Shown: one piece after another, positions 16,899 through 25,173 of the stretch
How positions within the stretch are numbered: position 1 is the stretch's first letter
How the letters are laid out: each line of letters starts with the position of its first letter
From: an uncultured Paracoccaceae bacterium
GTDB taxonomy: Bacteria; Pseudomonadota; Alphaproteobacteria; Rhodobacterales; Rhodobacteraceae
Reading direction: 5' to 3'
NCBI GenBank assembly: GCA_947495795.1
Contig: CANMAI010000018.1
Coordinates: 1 to 60,036, forward strand
Length of the DNA stretch: 60,036 nucleotides
Notes under the pieces: model-generated
Seen by the model: the letters and a program-made list of their open reading frames with translations, nothing else
Databases searched by the model: none
Told to the model about the DNA's origin: nothing
Made by a program: the position numbers and the translations under genes

Positions 16899-17393
16899 AT
16901 GACTTGGCCCATGGAGAGTGATCTGAGACCTGCCGAGAGCGCCGATATTGGCGCGATTGCGGACCTTTGGCATGAGGGTTGGCACGACGCACATGCGGCG
17001 ATTGTTCCGGCGGCGCTTGTGGCGATGCGGGGGCAGGGCAGCTTCGATGCGCGGGTAGCGGCGCGGCTTTCCGACACCGTCGTAGCGGTGGACGGTGATG
17101 CCCTGCTGGGGATGTACATGCTGGCGGGCGATGAGCTTTATCAGTTCTATCTGGCAGGTGCCGCGCGGGGCACCGGGCTGGCCGCGCGGCTGATTGCGGA
17201 TGCGGAGGCCCGGCTTGTGGAAGCGGGCGTGGAGACAGCATGGCTCGCCTGTTCTGTCGGCAACCTTCGGGCAGCGCGTTTCTATGAAAAATGCGGCTGG
17301 CATAATACCAGAACGGAGCCGATTTCGGTGGAAACGTCCCAAGGTGGTTTCATGCTGGATGTCTGGCGCTACGAGAAGCGGCTTGTTGTGTGA
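16899..17393 (+). CDS. GNAT-family N-acetyltransferase
   Basis: The 164-residue protein has the GNAT acetyl-CoA-binding segment FYLAGAARGTGLAARLIADAE at about 85-105, and the C-terminal ACSVGNLRAARFYEKCGWH typical of small-molecule or ribosomal-protein acetyltransferases. Two in-frame ATGs exist (16899 and 16911); I used the first because GGCGG precedes it. It is divergently transcribed from the DUF4268 gene on the minus strand, in an otherwise minus-strand pyr region. The acetyl acceptor is unknown. Confidence 0.85.
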   Translation: MTWPMESDLRPAESADIGAIADLWHEGWHDAHAAIVPAALVAMRGQGSFDARVAARLSDTVVAVDGDALLGMYMLAGDELYQFYLAGAARGTGLAARLIADAEARLVEAGVETAWLACSVGNLRAARFYEKCGWHNTRTEPISVETSQGGFMLDVWRYEKRLVV

Positions 17394-17407
17394 CAGGCGG
17401 AAGCGAC

Positions 17408-17692
17408 CTTCACCGGAAATAGTTGCTATCCCTGAAACGGTTGACGCCCGCATAGTGCATCAGCGCATTGCTCCGCTGCCGAAAGTCTATGTCGCCGCGA
17501 AAGATGATCTCGCGAAACGGGCCTGTATTTGTAATGAGAGCATCCTCCACCGTGACAGTGATCTTGAAGGACAGAACGAAGATGTGCGTAGATAGTGTTT
17601 CCGTTGTGCATGCCGCTGTTCATCATCGCATCGACAAAAGGGCAGGTTCCGCCCATGGGGTAGATCTTGTCTCCAATTGTCTTCATTGGCAT
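17408..17692 (-). pseudogene. Possible broken small gene
   Basis: One minus-strand frame starts MPMKTIGDKIYPMGGTCPFV and loses protein-like character after about 40 residues. The adjacent frame then gives a protein-like stretch, FVLSFKITVTVEDALITNTG then PFREIIFRGDIDFRQRSN, to a stop near 17418. Joined by a one-base shift these make about 85 residues. This could be a frameshifted small gene or chance. Apart from it I see nothing in 17394-17808. Confidence 0.3.
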
Positions 17693-17808
17693 TGGGTGCT
17701 TCTTTTCCGGGCCTTAAAGCGGGGCCTGCCGCGTGGATCTCAGTGCCTGAAATTCATGCCGGACCGGGCGGGATTGCACTGTTTTGCGGGAAACGTTTGC
17801 ACTCGTCC

Positions 17809-18408
17809 TCAGCCGGTTTCCGTGAGTTTTTGCTGGACCTGGCGGAGGAGTTTATAGACTTTCTCTCCTTCCTCGATGTTCTCGAAGCTGATTTTGGTTG
17901 TGACCCTGTCCCCGTCGCTGTCCTTGGAGACGCGCGTGGCGAAGGAAACCGTGTGGTGTCGGCGGCTTTCGATCTCGATATCGGCATCCGCGGTGATGGT
18001 GTAGGTTTCCAGCGACCGGCCCCAGGCCGTCTTGGCGATATAGGCACGTTTGTCGGAGAGGGCATAGCGGGTGCGTTTCAGCATGTAGCGCGGCAGAACC
18101 CACGGGCCGAAGACGAGGCCTGCGCCGATGGCCAGAAAGGGCAGGGAGAAGGGAATGAGGAACATGAAGTCGAAATTCGCCGTCAGGTCCACGGCACTGC
18201 CGATCAGATGATCGACCCCTTCCTTGAACGTGAAAAGGCCCGCGCCGAGAAAGGGCATTCCGAAGAGGGAGAGGAAGATATGGCCGGGACGTCCACCGCC
18301 CGGAATGGGCCGACCCTGCCAGAGAAGTCTTTCGCCGGGCTCGAAATAGTCTTCCCAGTTCTGGGATTCTGTTTTGACGGCGTGATCGGGATTGATGATG
18401 CGGGGCAT
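17809..18408 (-). CDS. Two-TM membrane protein with GE-x-LLW-x-GRP motif (PH-like)
   Basis: The 199-residue protein begins with a cytoplasmic motif YFEPGERLLWQGRP, followed by two membrane segments (GHIFLSLFGMPFLGAGLF and FMFLIPFSLPFLAIGAGLVF). A C-terminal beta-rich region then contains RTRYALSDKRAYI and TITADADIEIE. This plan (E-x-x-LW-x-GRP, two TM, then Y-x-l-T-d-k-R) is that of bacterial PH-domain membrane proteins, whose role is mostly unknown. It is paralogous in plan to the protein at 18610-19155; both sit between pyrB and pyrC on the same strand. Confidence 0.75.
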   Translation of the reverse strand: MPRIINPDHAVKTESQNWEDYFEPGERLLWQGRPIPGGGRPGHIFLSLFGMPFLGAGLFTFKEGVDHLIGSAVDLTANFDFMFLIPFSLPFLAIGAGLVFGPWVLPRYMLKRTRYALSDKRAYIAKTAWGRSLETYTITADADIEIESRRHHTVSFATRVSKDSDGDRVTTKISFENIEEGEKVYKLLRQVQQKLTETG

Positions 18409-18609
18409 GCAAGAAACTCCGTATTTACATAGAGAATGTGCTGGCTACGTGGAGTTTGTTTGGGATCGCACTCCTTTCTAGGGAGAATCTCTCGTGCCCC
18501 TTCTTTATGAAGTTTGTGTGACGTTTTTTTGAATGCTCCGATCTCCCTATCCTCAACGCCAATAGGAGTCGTAGCGCATGTATCATTCACAGGTGCGATG
18601 GTCTTGAGG

Positions 18610-19155
18610 TTATGCTGCAGGTGAGGTTTCGCAAAGTGATGTGACCAGCCGGGCGAGATCTTCTGGCGAATCGACATTTGTGAATTCAAGTTGCGGAGAG
18701 AACCCATTTCGCTTCTCGGAACGCGTTGCAAAATATCCCTTGGTTTGAACAATACGAAGTGTATACCGCCCGACCTCACAGGCATTTACAGTTGGACCAA
18801 GAGAGATTTCGGCCAGTTTGTGACGACCGCCAGTGCGGAGTGTGAGAGCGCGAAGGTTGGTGATCGCGAAGATCATCCTTTGCCGATCAAGTTTATCTGC
18901 GAGGATCATAAGATAGGCCCCAACAACAGCCACTGAGGGCAAGCCAACAGCCCCGGTAAGCCGCACCCATTTTGGCTTACCGAGATCTGTGTTGACGCCG
19001 TTCATTTCCTGAACGAGGGGGATCATAAAGAAGAGGGACAACGCGGCAGCGCCAATGATGAGGATGAAGTTGCGGGGGCCAATATCCAGATAGGAGGTGT
19101 TTGGACGGCCCTGCCAGAGGATCTTTTCCCCCTCTTTCAGATGCTCTTCAAGCAT
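18610..19155 (-). CDS. Two-TM membrane protein with GE-x-ILW-x-GRP motif (PH-like)
   Basis: The 181-residue protein opens [20 protein letters not shown], has two hydrophobic segments ([18 protein letters not shown] and [18 protein letters not shown]), then [18 protein letters not shown] and a beta-rich tail. The plan is the same as the protein at 17809-18408. Its start codon overlaps the last codons of pyrB by 8 bp, so it is translationally coupled to pyrB. The coupling is notable for a membrane protein without known link to pyrimidine synthesis. Function unknown. Confidence 0.75.
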   Translation of the reverse strand: MLEEHLKEGEKILWQGRPNTSYLDIGPRNFILIIGAAALSLFFMIPLVQEMNGVNTDLGKPKWVRLTGAVGLPSVAVVGAYLMILADKLDRQRMIFAITNLRALTLRTGGRHKLAEISLGPTVNACEVGRYTLRIVQTKGYFATRSEKRNGFSPQLEFTNVDSPEDLARLVTSLCETSPAA

Positions 19156-20098
19156 CGGAGATCGTTGGCTTTACGATTCCGAGATTCCGCGCCAGCAAAT
19201 CCATCGCGGCCATGCGCACAGCTACCCCCATTTCTACTTGTTCCTGGATGACGCTGACGTTGATGTCGTCTGCCAGCGTGCCGTCGATTTCCACGCCGCG
19301 GTTCATCGGGCCTGGGTGCATCACGATCGCGTCTTCGTTGGCGTGCTTGAGCTTTTCGGCGTCGAGGCCGAAGCGGTGGTAGTATTCGCGGCTTGAGGGG
19401 ATGAAGCCGCCGTCCATGCGTTCTTTCTGGAGGCGAAGCATCATGACGACGTCGACGCCCTTCAGCCCTTCGCGCATGTCGTCCGTGATCTCGACGCCGA
19501 GTTGATCCATGCCGGAGGGGATGAGCGTTGGCGGGGCGATGAGGCGGACGCGGTTCTCCATCCGGCCCAGCAGCATGATGTTGGAGCGGGCGACACGGCT
19601 GTGGGCGATATCGCCGCAGATCGCAACGGTCAGGCGATGCAGGCGGCCCTTGCGGCGGCGGATCGTGAGGGCATCGAGTAGCGCCTGTGTGGGATGCTCA
19701 TGGCGGCCGTCGCCTGCGTTGAGGACGGCGCAGTTCACCTTGCTTGCCAGCAGGTTGACCGCGCCCGAATGGGGGTGGCGGACAACGAGGAGATCGGGGT
19801 GCATGGCGTTCAGCGTCATGGCCGTATCGATCAGCGTCTCTCCCTTTTTGATGGAGGAGGCCTGCATCGCCATGTTCATCACATCCGCCCCGAGACGCAT
19901 GCCCGCAATTTCGAAACTTGCCTGCGTGCGGGTCGAGTTTTCGAAGAACATGTTGACCTGCGTGAGGCCAGCAAGCGCCTGCCCGTGCTTGTGCGGTCCG
20001 CGGTTCTGGGCGGCGTACTGATCGGCAAGATCCAGAAGTGTCGTGATATCTGTCTGGTTGAGGCCTTCGATGCCGAGAAGATGGCGGTGGGTGAACAT
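19148..20098 (-). CDS. pyrB: Aspartate carbamoyltransferase catalytic subunit
   Basis: The enzyme joins carbamoyl phosphate and aspartate in pyrimidine synthesis. The 316-residue protein has the carbamoyl-phosphate motif [13 protein letters not shown] (STRT at 55-58), the HPTQALLD motif, [12 protein letters not shown] and the C-terminal [14 protein letters not shown] chose ATG 20098, preceded by CGGAG; the frame continues upstream but without conserved sequence. No regulatory pyrI gene is visible; the PyrC-like protein downstream may serve as partner. The intergenic region 20099-20269 is divergent and should hold promoters for both directions. Confidence 0.96.
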   Translation of the reverse strand: MFTHRHLLGIEGLNQTDITTLLDLADQYAAQNRGPHKHGQALAGLTQVNMFFENSTRTQASFEIAGMRLGADVMNMAMQASSIKKGETLIDTAMTLNAMHPDLLVVRHPHSGAVNLLASKVNCAVLNAGDGRHEHPTQALLDALTIRRRKGRLHRLTVAICGDIAHSRVARSNIMLLGRMENRVRLIAPPTLIPSGMDQLGVEITDDMREGLKGVDVVMMLRLQKERMDGGFIPSSREYYHRFGLDAEKLKHANEDAIVMHPGPMNRGVEIDGTLADDINVSVIQEQVEMGVAVRMAAMDLLARNLGIVKPTISDA

Positions 20099-20269
20099 GC
20101 GGGCTCCGTTTCGGTTGGGGCTGGATAGCGTGAGAGGCGGTGCTGCGTCCATCCCCCGCCGGCATCTGTGTTTGGGACCTGGGAAATCCCCTGTTGCAGA
20201 TTTCATGAAGGCGGCTTTAGATTTGGAATATGTTTTGAGGTATCAATTTCAAAGGTCGCGATTTCAGCA

Positions 20270-20920
20270 ATGGCGTTTTCCGTTTGGGCACCATTTAGGC
20301 GCGTGTTGCGTTTTCTGAAGACGACGCGGGAGCCGTTCCGCTGGTCTGTCGGCAGTGCGGTGGCGGCATTGGGTGTGATCGTTGCGGTGCTTGCCTATAT
20401 GGAAGTTGGCAGCGGTCGGGAGGAACCGGAGGATGTGGCTGGACTGCCCGCCGGGCCTTACCTGCATCCCTTCCCGCCGCTTCTGCCGGACCCGGGCAGG
20501 CAGAGCGACATCCTGCCGGAAGCGTTTCCCCAGTTCAGCGCGAGGCCGTTTTCGCGTGCACCCCTGATGCCTGCTGCCGCAGCGGCAGACATGTCGGTCG
20601 AGTTTGCCGGGGCGCGGCGGGATACAAGCTCCGTGGAGGGGTCGGCGGCGTTTCTGTGGGAGGAAAACGTTGTGCGGGCACCGTCCGTTCCGGGGCGGAT
20701 CACCCCTTGTGGGACGGGCGTTTCCGTGGCGTTGCGCCGGGACTATACGCCGGGCGTTGCCGGAAGCGATTTCGTAACAGCTTATGTGGGGGGTGCGAAG
20801 ATCGATGTCTTTCCGCACAGCCTGACGGAGACCTGCCGGATCCATGCCCCTCAGATAGAGCCGGTCACCCGTGAGGTGATGGCGGCGACCATTCGTGTAG
20901 AGAAAAGGATTGAGAAATGA
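20270..20920 (+). CDS. Hypothetical single-TM protein
   Basis: The 216-residue protein starts MAFSVWAPFRRVLRFLKTTR, a basic N-terminus, followed by one hydrophobic segment (VGSAVAALGVIVAVLAYMEVG). It is therefore probably anchored with most of the chain outside. The periplasmic part is proline-rich and has two cysteines (ITPCGTG, TETCRIH) that may form a disulfide. I do not recognise a family. It overlaps the next gene by 4 bp, so the two exported proteins are made together. ATG 20270 was chosen because the sequence before it lacks coding character. Confidence 0.6.
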   Translation: MAFSVWAPFRRVLRFLKTTREPFRWSVGSAVAALGVIVAVLAYMEVGSGREEPEDVAGLPAGPYLHPFPPLLPDPGRQSDILPEAFPQFSARPFSRAPLMPAAAAADMSVEFAGARRDTSSVEGSAAFLWEENVVRAPSVPGRITPCGTGVSVALRRDYTPGVAGSDFVTAYVGGAKIDVFPHSLTETCRIHAPQIEPVTREVMAATIRVEKRIEK

Positions 20921-21543
20921 GTTTCATTGGTGTGCGGATTTTGTCTTTCGTGATGGCGGCGGGTTTTGCGCTGCCCGCCCTTGCCTGCGATCCGGAGGCC
21001 CCGCCGATTGCGGATGAGGAGTTTTTTGAACAGGCGGAGACATTCCGTGCGGCAGAGGACGGGCTTTCTGCCCTGGGTGCGTATACGAAGATGTTGCGGT
21101 CCCGGAATGTACCACTGTTGGATGAGGCGATCCGGCAGGGAATGACCTCCGCTCACGGCGGGGTACGGGCGGCTTCACTTCAGTGCATCATGATCCGGGC
21201 CAATTCCGTAACGATCCGCGCCCTGCCTTATGCGGACGCGCTGAAACGCAATCCGGCATTGACGGAAGATGGCGCGGCGCTTGTGGAAAAGGGTTACACC
21301 GCCACGTTTCCGATCACGGCCAAGCATTATGAAACGTCCTGCGTGAGTCTTTACAACACGCGCGATGGCACATGCCACACGAGCTATCAGGTGAGTTCCC
21401 GCGACAGTTCGGTGACCCTGATTTACGATCGGGGCACACGGGCGCGGTTTGAGCTGGAGGAAGATGGAACTCTTGTCGGCAAGATCTCCGTCTGGAACGG
21501 AAGCGCATACGACAGCTTTCCCGGTGTGCTCGCTTTCAACTGA
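20917..21543 (+). CDS. Hypothetical exported protein
   Basis: The 208-residue protein has a Sec signal peptide (about residues 1-23, cleavage after ALA before CDPEAP). A cysteine sits at or next to the cleavage point, so it may be a lipoprotein or simply have a mature N-terminal cysteine. The body has an early helical part (AETFRAAEDGLSALGAYTKM) and a later beta-rich part with paired cysteines (ETSCVSLYNTRDGTCHTSYQ). No family recognised. It forms a two-gene unit with the single-TM protein upstream. Confidence 0.65.
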   Translation: MSFIGVRILSFVMAAGFALPALACDPEAPPIADEEFFEQAETFRAAEDGLSALGAYTKMLRSRNVPLLDEAIRQGMTSAHGGVRAASLQCIMIRANSVTIRALPYADALKRNPALTEDGAALVEKGYTATFPITAKHYETSCVSLYNTRDGTCHTSYQVSSRDSSVTLIYDRGTRARFELEEDGTLVGKISVWNGSAYDSFPGVLAFN

Positions 21544-21591
21544 CGGCGGCCAGCGCTTTTCTCTGTCGGTTGGAAGCGCTATCAAGGGTGC

Positions 21592-22371
21592 ATGACAGGG
21601 AGTGCAGATCAGTTGACCCCGGAAGATGCGCTCGCCGCATTGGCGTGGCAGGTGGAGCTTGGGGCGGATGAGGCTTTGGGGGAGGGGCCGGTGGATCGGT
21701 TTTCCGCGCCTGCGTCTGTTCCGACCACCAAGGTTGAAAGCCCTGTTGCATCGGTGAAACCCGCGCCAGCGCCGGAGGGGGCTGCATCGGAGGCGCTGGC
21801 GGCCGGATGCGCCAATCTTGAGGCCCTTCGCGCGACGATGGCCGCTTTTGACGGGTGTGCGCTGAAGAAGGGTGCGCGGAGCCTTGTCTTCGCCGATGGC
21901 GTTCCGGGTGCGCGTGTGATGATCGTGGGCGAGGCGCCGGGGCGGGAGGAGGATCAGCAGGGGCTGCCGTTTGTCGGTGCCTCGGGCCAGCTTCTGGACA
22001 AGATGTTCGCGGCTATCGGGTTGAGCCGGAAGGCAGACGACGCGACCCACGCGCTCTACATCACCAACACGATCCCGTGGCGTCCGCCCCAGAACCGCGA
22101 CCCTTCGTCAGATGAAATTGCAATGATGATGCCGTTTCTGGAGCGTCATATTGCGCTGGCCGCGCCGGAAATTCTGGTCACGATGGGCAATTCGGCCACC
22201 AAGACGTTGCTTGCCACGACCACCGGCATCACGCGGATGCGGGGGAATTGGTCAGAGCGGAACGGCATTCCCCTTTTGCCGATGTTCCATCCCGCCGCTC
22301 TGCTGCGCGACCCTTTGAAAAAGCGCGAAGCCTGGGCCGACCTGAAGGCCATTCGAGCGCGGTTAGGCTGA
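21592..22371 (+). CDS. Family-4-like uracil-DNA glycosylase without Fe-S cysteines
   Basis: This 259-residue DNA-repair protein has a variable Ala/Pro-rich N-terminus, then a UDG fold. Motif A is GEAPGREEDQQGLPFVG (from residue 113), then YITNTIPWRPPQNRDP (156-171) and the C-terminal motif MFHPAALLRDP. Family-4 enzymes hold a 4Fe-4S cluster through four cysteines; here the positions read F-x-x-C in the first pair, and W163 and a methionine near 178-180 in the second, so the cluster cannot form. The catalytic surroundings are kept. I recall similar cluster-less versions in other alphaproteobacteria. AAGGG precedes the start. Confidence 0.85.
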   Translation: MTGSADQLTPEDALAALAWQVELGADEALGEGPVDRFSAPASVPTTKVESPVASVKPAPAPEGAASEALAAGCANLEALRATMAAFDGCALKKGARSLVFADGVPGARVMIVGEAPGREEDQQGLPFVGASGQLLDKMFAAIGLSRKADDATHALYITNTIPWRPPQNRDPSSDEIAMMMPFLERHIALAAPEILVTMGNSATKTLLATTTGITRMRGNWSERNGIPLLPMFHPAALLRDPLKKREAWADLKAIRARLG

Positions 22372-22452
22372 ACCGACTGAATTTGCGGCTTTTCTGCCTT
22401 GCTAAGCGCTTGTCTTTAAACATGATGGGGCCAAACGGATCGGGCGGGCGCT

Positions 22453-23484
22453 ATGCGGATTGTTATCACAGGTGGGTCGAACACGCTGCTGGGCGGCGGC
22501 TGGCGCCCGCATTTCGAGGCGCTTTTGCCCGAGGGCACATCCGTTACCAATCTGGCGATCGGCGGCACAACCTCTGTCATGGGGCTTTTCCGGCTGTTGA
22601 CGCAGGGCAATATCCAGCCCGGGGATATCGTCCTCTGGGAATATGCCTTGAACGAGCATGGGCATTACCGGAATGGCCACAAGCTTCCCGTTCTGATGAG
22701 CCATGTGGAAGCGCTGATCCGGCTGGTGGCAGAGAAGGGTGGGCGGCTTCTGCCGATCATCTTCACCACAAAGGTGCAGGAGGTGAAGCGGGAGTTCGAC
22801 GCCTACCGGGCGCAGCTGCATTTCACCTTTGCGACGCATGATGTGGACTATATGGATATCAGCCAGACATTTCGCGCAAAGCTGAATGTGCCGCGCTTTC
22901 CGGAAGAGATGTTTCAGGACAATTTCCACTATCTGCCGAACGGAGAGATCGTGCAGGGACTGGCGGAGATGGTGGCGCAGCGTTTGCCGCAGATCCGCGA
23001 AACCACATTTCATGGCGATAGGGCGATGCTGGTGGATCCGCGCCGCCGGATCGTGGCTGTCGATGCCTTTCCGGGGGCGGAAAGCGTTGAGTTCAAGACA
23101 GGGATCATCCGCACGCAGACTTTCCCTTTCGATCAGGAGCTTGAGGTGAAGGTGCATGGGCGGCTTCTGGCGGCTGTGCTTGTCAGTGCGCCGGCGGGAG
23201 AAGGTTTTGCACTTTCGGTCGGCGGAGAGGAGATCGGGGCTTTTGCCACGCGGCGCGCCTATGAGGAGCGCGGGCCGCGGCGGATCGTGAAACAGATCTC
23301 TTTCCATGCACTGCTGGGCAAGCCGGTTGCCTGCTTCAACAAGCCCGTGGTGCTGCGGCGACCAGAGCCGGGGGCAACATTGATCGCCGACCACACATAT
23401 GAGGCCGATGCAGGGATGGGCACGGTAAAGGACGAGGATGCGCTGATCGGCCTTCTGGCGGATCAGATGATCGAGAGGGGGTAA
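22453..23484 (+). CDS. SGNH/GDSL-hydrolase-like protein
   Basis: This is a 343-residue protein. The first 180 residues resemble the SGNH fold: ITGGSNTLLGGGW near the N-terminus (Ser in block I), VTNLAIGGTTSVMG (block II Gly), VLWEYALNEHGH (block III Asn), and DNFHYLPNGEIV (block V His). A beta-rich C-terminal domain follows. No signal peptide is visible, so it should act in the cytoplasm or on a polysaccharide precursor. The metallophosphoesterase gene starts 6 bp after its stop, suggesting an operon. The substrate is not evident; esterase or acetyl-group removal is a reasonable general guess. Confidence 0.65.
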   Translation: MRIVITGGSNTLLGGGWRPHFEALLPEGTSVTNLAIGGTTSVMGLFRLLTQGNIQPGDIVLWEYALNEHGHYRNGHKLPVLMSHVEALIRLVAEKGGRLLPIIFTTKVQEVKREFDAYRAQLHFTFATHDVDYMDISQTFRAKLNVPRFPEEMFQDNFHYLPNGEIVQGLAEMVAQRLPQIRETTFHGDRAMLVDPRRRIVAVDAFPGAESVEFKTGIIRTQTFPFDQELEVKVHGRLLAAVLVSAPAGEGFALSVGGEEIGAFATRRAYEERGPRRIVKQISFHALLGKPVACFNKPVVLRRPEPGATLIADHTYEADAGMGTVKDEDALIGLLADQMIERG

Positions 23485-23490
23485 GGCAAG

Positions 23491-24084
23491 GTGCGTATAC
23501 TGGCATTTTCCGACCTGCATCACAGCCGCAGGCGGGCGGAGGCGCTTGTGGCCGCGAGCAGGGACGCGGATCTGGTGATTGGTGCGGGTGATTTCTGCAA
23601 CATGCGGGACAATGCGCCGGGTGCGATGTCCTTGTTGGCCAATATCGCGCGACCCTTCGTGATGGTGCCCGGCAATGCGGAGAGCTTGGACGAACTGACG
23701 GATGCCGCGCATGAGGGCATGACCGTGCTGCACGGATCGGGCTGCGAGGTGGCCGGGTTGAAACTCTTCGGGCTGGGGTATGGTGTGCCGGTCACACCGT
23801 TCGGAGACTGGTCCTGCGATTTGACGGAGGAAGAGGCCGCGGCGATGCTTGCCCCCTGCGAGCGCGCGGATATCCTGATTTCCCATTCGCCGCCAAAGGG
23901 TGTGGCGGATGTCGCCTCGACCGGGCAATCCGTAGGGTCGCTTGCGGTTCATGAGGCGATTGAACGCGTCCAGCCCCGACTGGTGTTTTGCGGACATATC
24001 CACGACAGTTGGGGCGTTGAGGGCCAGATTGGCGCGACGCGCGTGATCAATCTTGGGCCTGAGCCCAATTTTTTCGAACTGTGA
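23491..24084 (+). CDS. Calcineurin-like metallophosphoesterase (YfcE/MJ0936-like)
   Basis: This is a 197-residue protein starting at GTG 23491. Metal-binding motifs are in order: FSDLHHS (D-x-H), GAGDFCN (GD), PGNAES (GN, but with N-A-E in place of the usual N-H-D/E), ISHSPP (H) and CGHIHD (GH-x-H). The missing His after GN is a departure from the canonical GNHE/D motif. The enzyme class cleaves phosphodiesters. It lies 6 bp after the SGNH-like gene and 6 bp before moaB. Confidence 0.85.
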   Translation: MRILAFSDLHHSRRRAEALVAASRDADLVIGAGDFCNMRDNAPGAMSLLANIARPFVMVPGNAESLDELTDAAHEGMTVLHGSGCEVAGLKLFGLGYGVPVTPFGDWSCDLTEEEAAAMLAPCERADILISHSPPKGVADVASTGQSVGSLAVHEAIERVQPRLVFCGHIHDSWGVEGQIGATRVINLGPEPNFFEL

Positions 24085-24090
24085 GGGAAC

Positions 24091-24621
24091 ATGGCGGAGC
24101 GGGAATTCATTGCGGTGCGGATTGCGGTGCTGACCGTATCTGACACGCGCAGTATGGCGGAGGACCGCTCTGGCGATGTGCTGGTGGGGCGGCTGGAGGC
24201 TGCGGGACATGTGCTGGCAGATCGGAAGATCGTGGCCGATGAGCGCGCGGAGATTGCCGATATACTGCGGGGCTGGATCGCGGATGAGGGTGTGGATGCC
24301 GTGATCTCCACCGGCGGTACAGGGCTGACGGGGCGGGATGTGACGGTGGAGGCGCACAGGGACGTCTACGAGAAGGAGATCGATGCCTTTGGGACGGTCT
24401 TCACCCATGTTTCCATGGCCAAGATTGGCACATCTGCCGTGCAGAGCCGGGCGACGGCGGGTGTGGCAGGCGGCACATATCTCTTTGCTCTGCCCGGCTC
24501 TCCGGGGGCATGCAAGGATGCGTGGGACGGGATCTTGGCGCATCAGCTGGATTACCGGCACATGCCCTGCAATTTCGTGGAGATCATGCCGCGGCTTGAT
24601 GAGCATGAGCGGCGGAAATGA
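24091..24621 (+). CDS. moaB: Molybdenum cofactor biosynthesis protein B
   Basis: The 176-residue protein is of the MoaB/MogA family, which binds molybdopterin and adenylylates it or assists metal insertion. Visible motifs are LTVSDTRSMAEDRSGD, VISTGGTGLTGRDVT (the GGTG loop), and LFALPGSPGACKDAW. GAGGGAAC precedes the ATG. Its stop overlaps the start of the Nudix gene (ATGA), so the two are coupled. Other moa genes are not in the window. Confidence 0.93.
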   Translation: MAEREFIAVRIAVLTVSDTRSMAEDRSGDVLVGRLEAAGHVLADRKIVADERAEIADILRGWIADEGVDAVISTGGTGLTGRDVTVEAHRDVYEKEIDAFGTVFTHVSMAKIGTSAVQSRATAGVAGGTYLFALPGSPGACKDAWDGILAHQLDYRHMPCNFVEIMPRLDEHERRK

Positions 24622-25073
24622 TGGATGGGTGGGAGCCCATCGGCGATGTTTCCGCGGCGGGTGAGCAGGCGGTTGCGGCTGTTATCTTGGAGGATGCGGA
24701 CGGGCGCGTGCTTTTGCAGCTTCGGGATTCGCGACCAGAGGTGGCGTGGGGCGGGTACTGGAGCTTTTTCGGTGGGGGCGTTGAGGTTGGGGAAAGCCTT
24801 ACGGAAGCAGCCTGCCGGGAAATCGAGGAAGAGCTCGATATCGCGCTGAAGCCGGATGAACTGGAGCCCTTTCGCTGGGTATGTTCTCCTTCCGAGACGC
24901 GGCCGCGATTTTACACGTTCCGCTCTACCCGGACTGTGAGAGCAGATGAGATCCGGCTTTCCGAGGGTGCGGGTTTTGCGTTTTTCAGGGAAGAGCAGCT
25001 TGATGCGCTTGCTGTGGTGCCTTTCACGGAGCCTATTTTGCAGGCTTATCTGGCGGAACGACGGAAAGCGTGA
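24618..25073 (+). CDS. Nudix hydrolase
   Basis: This is a 151-residue protein with a complete Nudix box, GGGVEVGES then LTEAACREIEEELDI, at residues 52-74, which places Mg2+ for hydrolysis of a nucleoside diphosphate linked to another moiety. The preceding part (RVLLQLRDSRPEVAWGGYW) is similar to MutT- and GDP-mannose-type members, but the substrate cannot be assigned. The start overlaps the moaB stop by 4 bp. Confidence 0.9.
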   Translation: MMDGWEPIGDVSAAGEQAVAAVILEDADGRVLLQLRDSRPEVAWGGYWSFFGGGVEVGESLTEAACREIEEELDIALKPDELEPFRWVCSPSETRPRFYTFRSTRTVRADEIRLSEGAGFAFFREEQLDALAVVPFTEPILQAYLAERRKA

Positions 25074-25173
25074 GCAGGGCCGTAACAAGGCTGTGGATAA
25101 AGTGATTGCCGCCCCTATTCTCTAAACCCGGCAGCTGTGAGACTGTGAGCAACCTTGTGATGGCGGATATCTG

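Noticed and set aside
22402-24606. Minus-strand open frame of about 734 codons
   Set aside because: It is antisense to three well-supported genes (SGNH-like, metallophosphoesterase, moaB) and reads as low-complexity Arg/His/Pro sequence.
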